From Verticillium longisporum (lineage: Eukaryota; Ascomycota; Sordariomycetes; Glomerellales; Plectosphaerellaceae), in the NCBI GenBank assembly GCA_019188255.1, contig JAETXT010000001.1:7750001-7814000 (forward strand): DNA of 64,000 bases. Direction: 5' to 3'. Both the position numbers and the translations under genes were made by a program. Positions 63,117-64,000 of the stretch are shown piece after piece. Under the pieces are notes generated by a model. That model saw nothing but the letters and a program-made list of their open reading frames with translations. It was not told the origin of the DNA and did no database searches. How positions within the stretch are numbered: the first letter of the stretch is position 1; each line of letters starts with the position of its first letter.

Positions 63117-64000
63117 ATGTCGTCTCCCGCGGTACGTGGTCCTTTCGCTGTTGCCTCGGCGAGCGCACCACCGTCACTTGGGGCCAGCAACTGCAATGCA
63201 TCCGAATTTTGCAGCCCGATCTACGAGAGTCCTTTACTGACCCATGCTTGGGGTTAGAAGATGATGCGCCGAAAGAAGAATGTCAAGAAGGGCATCCAGT
63301 TTTGCCTGATGGTCTGCGGAGCCTCAGGTACTGGTATGTCAACTACGATTCCAAATGGCGCTGCATCGCGGCGCGTTGGGGAAATCACCGCCAGCTGACA
63401 ACCCGGGAAACAGGCCGCACCACCTTCGTCAACACGCTGTGCGGCAAGAGCGTTTTGAACCACAAGGACTCCGATGACCCAAACGATGCTCACGTCGAGG
63501 AGGGCGTCAAGATCAAGCCCGTCACCGTTGGTTCGTTACGCCATGGTGCGGTCCTCCCACACCAAACGCTGACTTTCGCACAGAGCTCGAGCTGGATGAG
63601 GAGGGCACCCGCATCTCCCTCACCATTGTCGACACCCCGGTTTTGGTGACCTGATCGATAACGAGGCTAGGTACGATCAATCCATTGACAGACCAGGGCT
63701 TCTGTGGCTGACGGCGCATCAACAGCTTCGCAGAAATTGTCGGTTACCTCGAGAGACAATACGACGACATCCTGGCCGAGGAGTCCCGAATTAAGCGTAA
63801 CCCTCGTTTCAGGGATAACCGAGTTCACGCCATGCTCTACTTCATCACCCCTACCGGCCATGGGTACGTCGTCGCGCGCCCAACAGATGGCAGTCCCCAT
63901 TCTTGACTAACGCGTCGCACAGCCTGCGAGAGCTTGACATTGAGCTGATGAAGCGCCTTGCTCCTCGCGCCAACGTCATCCCCGTCATTGGTCGCGCTGA
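63117..64000 (+). CDS. cdc11: Septin, Cdc11/AspA type, 5' part, with a frame break in the G3 motif
   Basis: The window ends inside the gene. Manual exons: 63117-63131 (MSSPA), 63258-63333, 63414-63530, 63584-63670, 63726-63863, 63923-64000 and on; all introns GT-AG. The P-loop reads GASGTGRTT with Arg in place of the usual Lys, as in the Cdc11 group. VEEGVKIKPVTVELELDEEG, QYDDILAEESRIKRNPRFRD, FITPTGHGLRELDIELMKRL and NVIPVIGR match septin switch, G-domain and G4 regions. At the G3 motif, expected DTPGFGD, the exon reads GACACCCCGGTTTTGGTGAC: one G is missing and a stop follows at once. Septins assemble into filaments at septa and hyphal tips. The symbol is assigned by P-loop and sequence pattern. 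Confidence 0.85.

Overview
The window looks like nuclear DNA of a filamentous ascomycete (Pezizomycotina, probably Sordariomycetes). The support is short GT-AG introns of about 44-60 nt with CTGAC/CTAAC branch sites, AT-rich tracts whose broken reading frames have stops at glutamine-type codons (repeat-induced point mutation, RIP), Fot1/pogo and Tad-type transposons, and typical fungal families (FunK1 kinase, APH-fold kinase, C2H2 and Zn2Cys6 factors, Dal5-type MFS, PROPPIN, septin). No rRNA, tRNA or CRISPR array was found.

The window has two compartments. From 1 to about 45.4 kb it is accessory and repeat-rich. It holds a broken Tad-like LINE (1.08-2.72 kb) and a run of gene fragments (Zn2Cys6 factor, ankyrin tail, P1B-ATPase, NACHT-type NLR tail; 3.9-8.9 kb). 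An alpha/beta hydrolase (9.6-10.7 kb) and an EthD protein (14.3 kb) look intact. Three 1,860-bp Fot1-like transposons follow: two apparently identical copies (A) at 11.0 and 42.5 kb and a divergent one (B) at 15.3 kb. An unidentified RIP-degraded region covers about 18.5-22.6 kb. Next come a frameshifted hypothetical gene, a C2H2 gene, a gene with an internal TGA, an APH-like kinase and a J-domain remnant (24.9-31.6 kb), then a FunK1 kinase (34.2-36.4 kb) and a chromodomain/AT-hook gene (37.8-39.0 kb). A RIP-degraded Ty3/gypsy element (41.0-45.4 kb) is interrupted by A copy 2.

From about 45.4 kb to the end the DNA is ordinary core sequence, and clean multi-exon models can be built by hand: a small Gly/Asn-rich protein, a 2-oxoglutarate/Fe(II) oxygenase divergent from a 10-exon MFS transporter with an 11-nt microexon, a DUF255 thioredoxin-fold protein, a dynein light intermediate chain, an Ist3/RBMX2-type splicing factor, an Hsv2-type PROPPIN and a Cdc11-type septin cut by the window end.

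Two themes stand out. First, the A transposons carry no RIP although one sits inside a heavily RIPped host, which suggests RIP stopped before they spread. Second, single-nucleotide losses in short homopolymers break both transposase families and also the G3 motif of the septin. These breaks should be checked as possible assembly errors before any of the genes is called a pseudogene. All models are manual readings; no similarity search could be run.
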